DNA from: Sordariomycetes sp. S80-01Y
Lineage: Eukaryota > Ascomycota > Sordariomycetes
Direction of reading: 5' to 3'
NCBI GenBank assembly: GCA_037042185.1
Contig: JAXQJY010000030.1
Span: 1,240,001 to 1,304,000 of the forward strand
Length of the DNA: 64,000 bases
The first letter of the stretch is position 1, and each line of letters begins with the position of its first letter. Under the pieces are notes generated by a model that was not told the origin of the DNA, did no database searches, and saw only the letters and a program-made list of their open reading frames with translations. A program made the position numbers and the translations under genes. Positions 10,474 to 22,268 of the stretch are shown in pieces.

Positions 10474-13145
10474 TCAAATCTCATCCGAATCGGCCGCCTC
10501 GTCCTTCTTCTTCCCATCTTTGTTCAGGGTGTCCATGTCAATGTCATCATTACTACGTCCTTGCATTCCCATCGCCTGCTTCGCAGATTCGTTGCTCATA
10601 ATGTATTCTCTCAGTCGTTCTTTGCCGATGTCAAGACCTTGTGTGGCGGCAGCGTTGGCCATGTGCATCATCGGACCGAGCAGGTTCAGTTGCCATGCAA
10701 CGTACAGGCCACCTGCCAAGAGAATGAGGAGCAAGAAGAGGAAGGGGTTCTTGATGACTAATTATAGTGTTAGCTTGCGCTCGTTTTCAAGAAGGACTTG
10801 GAGTGGTCCTTACCTGCAACAATCTCGTTCCATCCAAGAGCGAGCAAGATGGCGTAGAAGTACAAGGGAACCTGCGCAACACCGCCGATAGCGCTGCGCT
10901 TGGCTTCAACAAAGACGCCGTCGGCTGTCTTCTTGAATCGTACAACAAGATCTTGCCTCTTGCTTTCGCTCAGGACCGTCGTCTCCTCCTCGAGGCTCTT
11001 GCCTTCATCTTCATCAACACCGCCGATGGGTGCCATATCTTCCTCATCGCCAGGCTCGGCTGAACCAGGCTGAGCGCCGATGAAGCTAATCAAGTCTGGG
11101 GGAGCGTAGGTCGAGGCGAGTCGGAATCGGGACAGGAGCGGGATCAGTTTCAGTGTCGATTCCCTTGCCTTGGTGTAAATGCCCTCAATATCATCGGTCG
11201 GCCGCCATATCCGGGGTACACCAGCCTCGTCGTATCTGAACTTGTCCTCAAAGTTCTCCCGCAACTTCATCAGAATGTTGCCCTCCATGACCTCCTCATC
11301 AATCTTTTCGCGCAGGGCAACCCAGGACTTGCGCCTCAGGCGCCACATACCCACATCGACCTCGTCGTCGTTGGCATCAAAGCTCTTGGCCCGCTCAACG
11401 AATCGACTCTCGGCCTCCTTGACAATACCAGTGAAGACATTCCAAATGCGATCCCACAGGTCCTTCTCAGTAGTCGGCTTCTCACCCTCTTCCGGAGCAC
11501 CAGTTCCGCCTCTACCGGAACCAAGTTTGTTGAACTCGAGGCCGATAGCCTCGCCCAGCCTCGACTTAACCCAGCGCTCCACGCGAGTTGCCAATCTGCG
11601 CATCTCCTCTTTCCGCAACTTCCCGCTAACATCATCGAGCTCCTGCTCGAAGAGAAGATACTGCGGCTTGAAGTTGGTCCACGGGACTCCCTGTATCGCA
11701 AGGGACTGTGCTTCAACCTTGAAGATGTCGAGTGTCTTCTTCTTCTCGTTGGCGACAATCTCAGCAAATTCGTAGCCGCCGCCAGCTTTTTGTCCAGCCT
11801 TGACCTTGTTGCTAACAGCTTCGCTGAATGCCGTGACACCAGCCTTGTGAGCAGCGGAGAGCTGTCCCTGGTAGAGGGCCTTCATTCTGGCGTCGACCTT
11901 GCCTTCGAGTTCCTGCTTCTTCCGACCGTAGACGCCCTTGTGGTAGCGACTAGCTTGTACCTCAAAGGCCTTGAAAATCTCTGATCGGGCCTTACTGCCT
12001 GTTGCGCCCAGGTCGGGCAGCACTGTAGGCTTTCCGAGGCGAACGGCCTCCGCTTGCTTCTCTTCCAAGGGAGTGACAACAGCATCGAACCCGATGAGGA
12101 CCTCCCTTGAGATTTCGTCGCATCGAAACTGGGCCAGGAGCTCCTGTTGCGTAGGCAGATCCAGGTCCTTGTTGTGAACGATCTGGTCCCAAATGCCCTC
12201 GGCGTAGACCGAGAAGCCATCGGCTGGGATCCTTCGGTGATACTCAGGCAAGAAGACGCCGCCCTCGAGTTCATCCTGGTCGCGATCCCCACTCTTGCCC
12301 CTATGTCCCGTTGTAAACCTCGAGCCTAAGACCTGGACCTCGCTTACAAACTTATCGCCCTGAAGAATCTTGTGCGGAAGCGCGGCGAAGCCGAAGTCGA
12401 AGTAGTCTTCGATTCTCGAGTTTTCGAGCCCCTGAGGTTTCGAGATCGAGGACCAGATCTTGGTCAAATCCTGGACCAGCGTCGTCCGCAGGTTCGCCAA
12501 GGGGGTCGTGCCGAGATGATCGCGAATAACGAAGAACAGCAATGACCTGGGCGTCGACTTCTTGTCCTTGAGGAAGAGCTGCAAGTTAACCTCGAAAACC
12601 GTCTTAAGCAGTCCCATGTTCGCTCCCTGGTATAATCCAACCTGGTGCTCCCAAATGTTGACCAGCAGAACTTCACTCGTGGCAAGCGCAAACAAAGCGC
12701 TCTTTCTCTCGAAATCCTGGTCCTCGCCGCGTTCCCGGCCGTCGGTGCCCTCTACGTCCATGACCAGAATGTTATCGGCCATGCGCGTCCCCGCGCTTTC
12801 GCCGCGCTTGTTCTTGGACATCCAAATACCCTTAGTCGTCTGCTGGCGTTGCGTCTCGGACATGACGCTGAACTCGGTGCCGAAAAGGTTGTTGAGGAGG
12901 GTCGATTTACCGGTCGATTGGGAACCGAAGACGGAGATGAGGTGGTAGTTGAAACCTGCCTCGGCAACGTGTTCGAGCTGCAGGTAGTCGTTGAGGTTGG
13001 AGCTACACGCGTCAGCGCCGTACAAAGCTTCTACGGGCAATTGCGTCGCTTACTTGAACTCCTTGTCCTCGTCAATCACCTGGACGCCATGCTCGAAGCT
13101 GCCCTCGGCTGGCTTGTCGCCCACGCCAGCCATGTGGCCATTCAT
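10474..13145 (-). CDS. sey1: ER-shaping dynamin-like GTPase Sey1 (atlastin/RHD3 type)
   Basis: Three exons (13054-13145, 10814-13002, 10474-10757) give 854 residues, the usual Sey1 length. The introns are 51 nt (donor GTAAGC, branch CTGAC) and 56 nt (donor GTAAGG, branch GCTAAC). Sey1 drives homotypic fusion of ER tubules. The GTPase domain has the P-loop GSQSTGKS (57-64), switch residues around QQTTKGIW, and a [10 protein letters not shown]3 motif. An RD motif (VIRDH) follows, then a long helical bundle. The C terminus has a two-span membrane hairpin, with one span before and one after the last intron ([11 protein letters not shown] and [17 protein letters not shown]), then an acidic/basic cytosolic tail. 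The short first exon was placed by the MNGH start and the EDKEFN-SNLNDYL join. Its start is divergent from the hydrolase gene at 13569. Confidence 0.97.
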
Positions 13146-13568
13146 GATGCCGTCGTCAAAATAGGGGTTCGGTACGAATGCGTTCAGGCCCTAGTCGGTG
13201 AAGTGGTTTCGTTCGTATTTAAAGTCGCTGTGGGATCGGGAGGAAGTATGTCGAGGGACGGACCTCCCTTGTGATTTAATATCCTATCAAACATGTGTTC
13301 ATATGATGTGGGCGCATGGTGTCAGGGTAGCCCGGTGTGGCGGGGAGCTGTCTCCGGAGGCTTGTTGACCCGGACCGGACGACTCGAACTTGCATGTGGA
13401 TTGTGCAATGATTGTGCAATGTCCCCGGAGCTGTTATGCAACCCCAGCAGATCGAAGGAGGGGCAACGTGAGAGCTCACACAGCAACAGCCCATACCAGC
13501 GCCCAAAAGTATCTACATTCGGAGTTGAGGTTGAATCGAATAAGTGTTCGCCCCGCTAAGTAATCAGC
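13146..13568. promoter_or_regulatory. Divergent promoter region, sey1 / dienelactone hydrolase
   Basis: Outward-facing starts bound this 423-bp segment. I see no strong TATA box or repeat. It is presumed to serve both genes. Confidence 0.45.
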
Positions 13569-14664
13569 ATGTTGATTCAGGAGAGCCATGTTGACGTGCC
13601 TGTCACTGCCAATGGTGCCCAGAGCACTATGCGTACGCCTCTCCTCTCACCAAGCTCAGTGAGCTGTGAGCCATCCGCTGACAGCACTAGGGATCTTTGT
13701 CTTCCACCCCTCTATTCCCGGATATCCCAAGGCGTGAGTCATTCCTCTATGGACGTATGAAATCGACAATACTGATAATCTTCAGCAAATTTCCCGGTGT
13801 CTGCGTCTTTTCTGAGATCTATCAAGGTCAGCCCCTCACCCGACGCGGGGCAGCCCCTTTTTGGCCCCTTTTGCCCCCTTCATGATGTATATTGACACGT
13901 TCATACAGTGACCGGGCCCGTCGCCCGTTTCGCGCGTCAAATAGCAGGGCATGGCTACATCGTCGCCGCCCCGTCCTCATACCATGACTTCACCGGCCCA
14001 GACCCATTGGCCTACGACGCAGCAGATACAGACAAGGGCAACAAGTACAAAGCCGAGAAGACACTCGAATCTTACGACGCCGATAGCTTTGCGACTGTCG
14101 ATCACCTGCTGTCGCTTCCGACTTGCACCGGGTTGATTGGGTCAACGGGAATGTGTTTGGGTGGGCATCTTGCTGTCCGCGCTACAGCACGTTAACCCCT
14201 TTCCCCTTACCCTCCAACGGAGCTAATCGTGTCTCTAGTTTGATCCCAGAATCACCGCGTGTATATCCTACTTCGCCACAGACATTCACGCCCGCTCTCT
14301 CGGCCCCCACAGCGCCCGTAACACCTCCCTGGCTGGCCCTGACAACAGCACCCACACCATCGACAACCTCACCAAGCTCAGGCATGCAGAGCTCGCTCTC
14401 ATTTTTGGAATCAAGGACACACATGTTGATGCTGAAGGTCGTGATATGATCCGACAGAAAATGCGTGAAAGCGGCACGACCTTTAGTTTCCACGAGTTTG
14501 CGCATGCGCAGCACGCGTTCATCAGGGATGAGTTGAGTAAGGGGAGGTACGACCCTGCGATCACCAAAGTTTGCTTCGAGGTGCTCCTTGAAGTGTTTGG
14601 ACGGTGCTTGAAGACGGACCTGGGCCCGAGGGAGGGAGAGAAGCCGCTGGAGCATGTTTGCTAA
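13569..14664 (+). CDS. Dienelactone hydrolase family protein
   Basis: Five exons (13569-13632, 13691-13733, 13786-13826, 13909-14186, 14239-14664) give 283 residues. The family is alpha/beta-hydrolases acting on lactones or esters; the best-known member is carboxymethylenebutenolidase of catechol breakdown, but fungal substrates are mostly unknown. The nucleophile is Cys132 in STGMCLGGH, with a probable Asp in KDTHVD and His in HAQHAF completing the triad. The KFPGVCVFSEIYQVTGPV core is rebuilt across introns 2 and 3. Introns 1-3 have GT donors. Intron 4 (14187-14238) only keeps frame and family spacing (HLAVRAT-FDPRITA) with a GC donor (GCACGT). The GT three bases later (GTTAAC) would run into a stop. 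The gene is convergent with the MscS gene. Confidence 0.87.
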
Positions 14665-15157
14665 GCGTCAAACGACTGTGTTTGGGGCTACGCCAACACG
14701 CAATGATACACATGTGAACCAAACCCATGTTTCTGTCGCAATGTTTCCAATATCTCATGAGCAAGATCCCTTACAGATCGCTAGAGATAGCAGAGTTGAG
14801 ATCTCGTGCAGTAATGTTCAATGAGCAGTGTTGATTCCACTACCTCAAAAGTCGAAACATAAACAGTCCTTAGCCATGCTAACCAAGCAATCCTCCACTG
14901 CTCGACGTGCCGCAGCACGGAGCCATGCAAAATCTATTCAATCTCAATGTAATGGCGCCTTCCATGTTCAACGATGCATCTGTACACCTGCTGCCAACAT
15001 GCGGATCATGGACAAAGTGGCGCATTCGGTGTTTTTCATTCCCCCATCTGGTCGTCCTGCGGCCTTGAGTGTCCGTGTGCACCCAAATAAAATCCTTCTT
15101 CTTCACTAACAATACACTTCACCATTCGTTATTCGTCATCGCTTACGAGACAGACCA
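14665..15157. other. Intergenic region between convergent genes
   Basis: 3' flanks of the dienelactone hydrolase and the MscS channel genes. No further feature is seen. Confidence 0.5.
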
Positions 15158-17886
15158 CTAGCGTTGTCCTGCAGGCGGTGGGCCTCTGGGTTGCTGAGGC
15201 TGCGGCGGCTCGCGGATCGTAGGGGATGTAGCGCTGCCGGGATCACCATACGTACGCTGGCCGAAGGAGGGACGGCCAGTCTGGGCTTCCTCGTCGAAAA
15301 GCTCACGGCGGCTGTGCGTGGGCGAGATTGGGGACTGCATGGCGGCTTGCTGGCTCTCCGTGAAAGAGGGGATGCTCTCGCCTGCCTTGCGGCGGCCGCG
15401 GGTGCTAGCACGTCGAAGGAGGTCATTTCGGAGGCCCTCGATATCACGGCTGCGTTGGGAGGCGTCGCGGGCTAGGTCGCTGCCGAGCTTGCCGCCTTCC
15501 CACAGACCGCCCTCAGCTTGCATCTCGGGTACCGGAGCGCGAGCGTTGATGCCTGAAATAGCGGCCTCTTCTTGCTCTTTGGCCTCATCGGCGTTGGAAG
15601 GTGGGGGAACGAGGCGAGCCTCAGCCTTACCGCGAGCAGACTCGTCGCGAGACTTGGCAGCCCAGTCATCGGTCACGGCGACAGAATAGGTAGGGTTTTG
15701 AGGTCCACCCAGAGCGTCGCCGCCACCCCCAGGGCCGTAGATGGGAATCTTCTTCAACGCAAGAGCCAGGGCGCACATGAATTTGGAACGTCGCTGAGCC
15801 TTGACCATCCCATTGTGCCAGTTAGATTTGTGTAGAATAGAGATTTGAAGCGTGAGCTTATCGAGCGAGCCGACACTGCCAACGCCGATGGTGAAGTCCG
15901 GCTTGAAGTCACGGGAGTTGTCGGGATGGCGAACGAACATCTCCATCTCCTGGCGAAGGAGCTCGATATCCTCAAAGGATGTGTCAAAGGAGACGTCGAT
16001 TTCGAAGCTTTCGTACATGGCCTTGGAACGAGAGATGTTGTCAACCCAGTAGTTGTTCAGCTGGATGTTGGGAATCTAGGTAATGTCAGCAAAGCCCAGC
16101 TCAGTTCACTTAAGTAACATACCTGAGAAATCTGCTCAGTATCTGTGCGGGAGAAGACAGAGTACAGCAAAGAAATGCGCTCAACGATGAGCTGCGTATC
16201 GTTAATGACGACACGGTCGCCAACGTCGTAAGGGTGCTTGACAAAGAGGAAAATGCAGGAGCCCAAGAATTCCTGACAAGTGACGGCAAAGATGAAAGAG
16301 AGAGAGAGCAGCGTGGTACCAGCACCAGCAATAACAGTGACGAAGCTGCTCTGGAAGAAGGCGAGGAAGATAAAGACGACGATGAGGAGGACGACGAAGA
16401 GAAGGACCTTGTCGAAGGCGCTGAGTGCCTGACCAATATCCTTCATACCCTCGCCGATGGCCTTACGCTCCTTGCCGATGTCGACGACCTTGCGGATCAT
16501 TTCGTCGAGGGAGATGTCACCGTTCTCGTCGTTGTCGATCATGTAGAATGCTTCCTCGGCTTCCTTCTTGTAGGCAGGACCAAGAACCTCGAAGACATCA
16601 TCAATGTCCAGAGATTCCTTGCCTTCCACGACGAAGGACATCCAAATGCGGCGGGCCAGGGCTTCGGACGACCTGAGCTTCTCGAGAGCCTGCAGAACGA
16701 TGGAGTGGGCGGAGTTGGGGTTGAAGACCTTCTTGCCGGTGATTTCAGAAGCGATGTTACCGAAGGCAGAAGTGACCTTGCCTCCAAAGCGACCAACATC
16801 ACCAACGACGTCGCCCACGAGCCTCATTGGAGTGGCACTGCCTGACTTGCCCCTAGAGTGTTTGCCGCCAAGCACAAGCTCGAGGCTATCATTGATGACC
16901 ATATCCTCCTCGGAGAACTCCGGGCAGTACATGGGGAAGAGGGCGCGAGACGCATCATAGAGAACTCCCAGCAGATGGATTTCCCTCTTGGACTCCTTGA
17001 TGCGCAGAGCGAACGACCGTTGGTGATATGAGACACCAATGATCTGAACAATTGCCTTCTCACCCAGGAACACAGCAGATGACACAAACAGGGCTCCCTG
17101 TATGGTCTCCAATGTGCGAACCCAGCTAACCCCGTCGTTGTAGGATCTGCTGAAAAGGTTCCGGAAAGTGAGCCAGACAGCGAGCGCCCAGAAGAAGAGA
17201 GACAGGGGAATAGACAGATTGGCGAGGACCTGGCCGTACTTGCGTGTCCCAGAGCTCACTATGCCTGAGAAGAACATGAAGAGCTTGGGGATGAACCATG
17301 CCACGAGCTTGGCAAGCCATACTGTGCACCAAGTGACCTCGATCCAGAGGAACAAGCGCCAGAGCGAAGGGCCCGGTTTGTAATTTTCTTCGTCATTCGG
17401 GTCACCAGAGTTACCAACGAGGATCTTCTCGCGTTTGCCCATCACGGGCAGGACGACGAGGGGGATAGCGAGGAAAAAGGCAACCGGAATGATGTAAACG
17501 AGGTACCGCGAGACGACCGAGAAGCTTATGATCTTGTAGTAGAGGCGACCCATGAAGTTGAGCTTCGCTCCACCCTCCTCATCTTCGCCTTTGATTTCTT
17601 TACGCCCCAGGCTATCATCCTTCCTCTGTCGGCGGCCACGATGGCGGTGGAACGGGTTGTGCTGATGATGGTGCTCCTTCTCCCCAGCCGTGGAGTCGAC
17701 GCTGCTCGAGTGCGCCATGTTGGCCTTCCTAGCGCCGGTAGAACGGTGGGAAGCCTGGCTTCTGACCTGGGTCAGTTGGATACCGTCGTCGGGAGGCATG
17801 TCGTTGCGGGCTCCTCCACCAGAGAGTTGGACGAAGCCTGAGTTTCTGGATGAGAGCGAGTGTTGTCTGCCGGGCATGCCAGGCAT
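15158..17886 (-). CDS. EF-hand mechanosensitive ion channel (MscS family, Msy1/Msy2 type)
   Basis: Two exons (16123-17886 and 15158-16075) with a 47-nt intron (16076-16122; donor GTATGT, branch CTGAC) give 893 residues. Fungal MscS channels of this type sit in the ER or internal membranes and, in fission yeast, limit calcium and volume changes after hypo-osmotic shock. A hydrophilic, His-rich N terminus precedes several membrane spans (from about residue 125). An EF-hand (DNDENGDISLDE, in the segment AEEAFYMIDNDENG) lies between spans, and the last spans carry the MscS core with PYDVGDRVVIN. The C-terminal domain continues across the intron (QIS-IPNIQLNNYW) and ends in a Pro/Gln-rich tail. 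A TATA-like box lies 566 nt upstream and the leader between has no ATG, so the start at 17886 is well supported. Confidence 0.93.
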
Positions 17887-18451
17887 GGTTCAAGTGAATG
17901 AGAAAGAATGTTCAAGCAGCCTCCCCGGGAATAGGAGGACGCCCAGGGGCTAGCGGAGCTGGTGGTAGGTAGCGCCTGGGATGGTGGATCTGCGGGGCCA
18001 CGATTCGTCGTCAATTCGTGCTCGGTGGGAGGACGACGTCTTGGTGCTTTAGCTGAATGCACCCAGGTTCCAACGGGGACCGCTTTGGGTGGCACCACCG
18101 TCGATCGATTTGCGAGTGGGCGTGAAGAGCCTGGATATCGAGAAGGTCGTCGATACACGTAAAACGGACCGCGATGGGGTGCTGCCGTGTCAGGTCGATG
18201 CTTGAAGACTGACGGTACTTCGTTGCCAAGTAAATGTCGGGCCGTATGGCGCGGGTGTTGATGAAGATCCTAGGAAAAAGATACAGCTCAAAGAAACGCA
18301 AAGCCAAGCCCGATGTTGGGGGCCAGTGTCGGGAGTATCCAAGCGAGAGTTGGTTGAGCGAGTGAGTGTGACGGTGAGGTAAGAAAAGAGAGAAACGAGG
18401 AAAATCCAAGAAACAGTAGTCGTAGGAGCAGCCAGACACGGGACCCCGTAG
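17887..18451 (-). promoter_or_regulatory. Probable long ATG-free 5' leader of the MscS gene
   Basis: Read on the minus strand, these 565 bases contain no ATG and are CT-rich near the upstream end. They start just after a TATAAG at 18452-18457. About nine ATGs would be expected by chance. This fits a long untranslated leader ending at the MscS start codon. Confidence 0.55.
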
Positions 18452-18457
18452 CTTATA
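18452..18457 (-). promoter_or_regulatory. TATA-like box for the MscS gene
   Basis: TATAAG on the minus strand in the context CCTATAAGC, followed downstream by a CT-rich stretch typical of fungal transcription starts. Confidence 0.4.
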
Positions 18458-20086
18458 GGTCTTGAAGGTGTTAGACGGTCTACTGTAGGTCTAGACTAGA
18501 GGCTTAGGCGCGCGAGGTGAGGGCGTAAGGGACTGCGGACGCGTACTTGGTGCTGTAGGGGCCGTGTTGGTGAGGGCGAGCGTTCATGAGAGAGAAGAAT
18601 TGGAGCCGCGGTCGGAGAGATCATCATTCTTGGGTTGGTGCAGCGCAGCGCAGTGCCACCGGCAGTGGGTCGTGCGGGAGGCGTTCAGGGGTCCCGCTGT
18701 CACGGCGAGTCGCTCTGTCCATTTGGCTCTCTGTTCCAATTGGGTAGCGCGACCCAAGGGCAGCCGCGCCTCGGTTTCACAATGGCGCCTCGCAGTCAGA
18801 ATTAGGGGCTCCTTTCACCTGGAAGAGACTTCAGAGAGAGAGGCGTGCCAATGCTGTTGCGCTGAAGGGTCCGAGACAAGCTTCGCTGATCGCCAAAAAC
18901 ACTGGAGTTGGCCCTCCGCTGTTCCAGCAGAACTCGCAGCGTAATCGAGATCAGATCTACCGCCCAGAGATCGCACGCGGATTTCTCGCACGATCTCGCT
19001 TGCTCCCCAAGCTCTCCTCTGCAGACCCCTGTCGCCTGCCGCGTATGCAGATCGTATTGGGGCATTCGAACAAAAGCTGGCCCAGCCCCTATTTTCCACT
19101 TTGTCCACCCAGCGCAGACATGAGCATTGAACACGTCGACATGGCCCGAGGACTCTGACCACGAGCCTTCCGTTCTCCAAGCCATCCACTGGAATTCGGA
19201 TGCAGGAGGTGGCTGGTCTTAGTCTCCCACAGACTGCTTTCCCTACTCCTAGCCCTGCCTTAGCGCAACGCCACGAACCCAGCGCTGACGCCAACTTGCA
19301 TCATCACTGAAATCTTTTTTTTCAATAGGGGTGGGAGGGCGACGAGAGTGTTGCTTCGTATTCTGCATGCGCGGGGAAGCAATTCCGACCCTGGTGAACT
19401 CTCGCTGGAACGCGACATCGACTTCCCATCATCATGCTCTAATCAGCTCTGATTTCGTCAATGCGGTCCCAGCCGGGAAAGATGGCGCGGGCGTTTCGCG
19501 AAACGTAATACCTACAATCACGTAGGACAACCCCAAACCGGTGGTGCAAACACTATTGCTGCCACTGGTACGGCGTTGCCCCTTGATTCCACTCGAAACG
19601 GTACCCGCCAAAGACGCCACCGCAGACCACTAAGGACTAAATGGGATGGGAACACAACGGTCTGATCTGAAACGATTTTCCGTCTACCAGCATAACGATC
19701 TCCATGCCAAAGAAGCGTCGATCAAAGAGATTGAGCAACCATAACTGGTAAATGGGACTTAATGAGATTATATCTATATCATGACCGGGTTTATCCATAT
19801 TTAGGTAAGGTAGTGATTGCAGCTGCCGCCTAGTCTAGATACTACTCAGTCCGCCCCGAAGCTTTAATATACGGAGTACTGGAAGCCCGGCAAAAGGGGG
19901 GAGGCGTATCAGACCAATTGGGCCGTAAAATCCATAAAATATCCAAGGTATCATGAGTGCACGCTCGTCCCAATGCCCGAATGCCCGAATGCCCAGCTCT
20001 CAAAATAGAGCACAAACTCCTTGTATCGAAATGCATCGCTTGTCCCTTTGGTGCCGTATGTGCGGGGTATCCTTCTAATGACAAGT
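18458..20086. other. Intergenic region upstream of the MscS gene
   Basis: Distal promoter of the MscS gene and 3' flank of the sugar porter gene. It includes the short motifs TTAGGTAAGGTAG (about 19801-19813) and TACGGAGTAC (about 19871-19880), each echoed elsewhere in the window. No coding capacity is recognised. Confidence 0.5.
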
Positions 20087-22268
20087 CTACAAGGCCCCCC
20101 TTGTGACCTCTCCAAAATTATACTGCTCGTAATCAGGTAACCTTCGTACGCCGGCTATATCTTTCATCTCCACATGAGACTTGTCATTGTCGTGAGTTGC
20201 ATCGTTGCTTTCCTCGAGAGGGACCCCGCTGTCGAGCTTGTAAAGAGGCTCGAGGGTGGCGTCCTTGCGCATGAGAACCCAACGTTTGAACCAGAAGGGG
20301 AGGGTTTTCGTGACTTGGTATTTCATGAATACCCGTGTCGGTACCGCGAAGATGTAATCTAATTCTTCGAGCGTTCGCTGCTTCGTCTCTGGCAGCCACA
20401 GGAAGATGATAACTAGCGCCACGACGTTGAAGCCCGCGTAGAAGAAAAACGTGCCCATCGTGCCCATCCTCGACAGCATGAGTGGGAAGGTAATGGACAC
20501 CACGGCCGCCCAGCCCAAGCATGTTGCGACGGACCAGGCCATGCCAACCTCACGATGAGACAGCGGAAACACCTCGGCTGAGTATGTGTAGGGCACCGGC
20601 CCTTCACCTGGCGAGTAGAAGGCGGCAAACAGGTAGATGAAGAAAGCCACCAATCCAAGATGCAGGCCGTCGTTGCCCGGTATCAGGGTACACAACCCAG
20701 CTGCTGCCAGTGACCAGGCCATCTGGGGAAACGTGAATAAGAGTAGTGATCTGCGCCCGAATGTGTCGATCGTCCAGATAGCCGGGAACGCAAATACGAA
20801 ATTCACGAGTCCAAAGCCCCACGATGCTAGAAGAGCCTCGAAGTTACTCGCACCAGCGTCCTTGAATAGTGTCGTCGAGTAAAACGCCATGATGTTGATG
20901 CCGCACATTTGCTGCGCAATCATGACCGTGAACGCTGCCAGGGTCGCCCGTCGCACTCTGGGGATCGTGAAGAGCTCGATGAACTTGACAACGTAGTTTC
21001 CCTTTTTGATATAATGATGCTCCAGTTCGAGCTGAACGTGGATATAGTATAGGTCTCGCCCGGCCTGGACCGGGTTGTTCCGTAACCGCAACAGCGATCT
21101 CATCGCGTCCTGATACCTGTTCTTCTTCATGTACCAACGAGGTGACTCGGGACAGAAGAAGATCAAGAGTGCTAATGGCACTGCTGGGATAATTGCGGAT
21201 CCCAATTGATACCTCCACGACTGAGGACCAATGTTAGAAACCGCCAGATTCGCACATGTCCCGAGAAAAATGCCGAAGGCTGTCCATAATTGCCATCCCA
21301 TGACAAGGGCACCACGAATGGGCGCGGGTGAGTTTTCGGCGGCAAAGATGGGCACTGTACAAGTCAGTCATAAGTCAATCATGCAACGCCTGGCGAAGCA
21401 AAGACGCACCTGTAGAGGCTTTCGTCCCCATTCCAATGCCCAGTAGTAAACGACAAGCCAGTAGTTGTTGCCAAGTGTTGCAGAAGGCACTTGCAAAGAC
21501 AGGCCATAAGCAGAAATTTGCCGAGAAGAAGATGGTACCCCTTCGACCGACCAGATCGTTGATCGGATCAGACATCCAACATCCCACGAATGCGGTTCCC
21601 AGATAAGGGGCTGCGTTTACCAAGCCCACCAGCATCTTGTCTCTCATATCTTCTCCAGCGATTCCATATACCTGGGGAAAGTCGATAGTCGCACCGTTTG
21701 ACCCTGTCTGATCCCATCCTTGAACGATAGCTCCTATAGAGCAAGTCACGACCGTCAAGAGCAGCACTCCCGTTATACGCCACTTATGCAGTACTTCGTC
21801 TCGCAGGGCATCAATCTCGACCTGGTCGAGCGCTTCATCACCGGTAATGTCTTCGTAACCTGTGGGGTCCTTCGCAACCAAGGCGCCTTTTCGTATTATA
21901 TTTTGATGTTCCTCCAAGCCCTTTATTGCGCAAAACTCGTCGACTGCTAGAAGCAGGCTGCGACGTGGTATGCCAGCGAGGGGGTTCTGGATCCTAGGGT
22001 TGATTAGCGGTGAAGTGCAGGAAGGCAGGAACTGTCTTACCTAGCCTCAAAGTTGTCGTTGAGGTTGATGTGTTTGTCTTTGCGCCGGAAGCCATTCTCG
22101 GGAGAGGTCGAGGACTGCTCGCGTGCCCGATTGCTAAACCCAAAGTTAGCCACGCTTTCACTTTTGATAGAATGCGGGGTGGCGCATCGCGAACACCCGC
22201 ACCCTGTGGACTCAAACATACGGCAACGTCTCAATCTCCTCAACCTCGTCAGCAGAGGACGACGACAT
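20087..22268 (-). CDS. MFS sugar porter (hexose/polyol transporter-like)
   Basis: Four exons (22222-22268, 22041-22133, 21410-21993, 20087-21354) give 663 residues. The introns are 88, 47 and 55 nt with GTATGT, GTAAGA and GTGCGT donors. It is a plasma-membrane major-facilitator transporter of the sugar porter family. About 120 hydrophilic residues include the conserved NPLAGIPR block. The first membrane spans carry [15 protein letters not shown], then come the RRG loop, [12 protein letters not shown] after span 6, GRRSLLLF in the second half and [12 protein letters not shown] after span 12. [13 protein letters not shown] is the usual span-7 signature. The substrate cannot be read from sequence; hexoses or polyols are likely. 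The first two small exons were placed from splice signals and the NPLAGIP block; the ATG at 22268 starts [11 protein letters not shown]. Confidence 0.92.
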
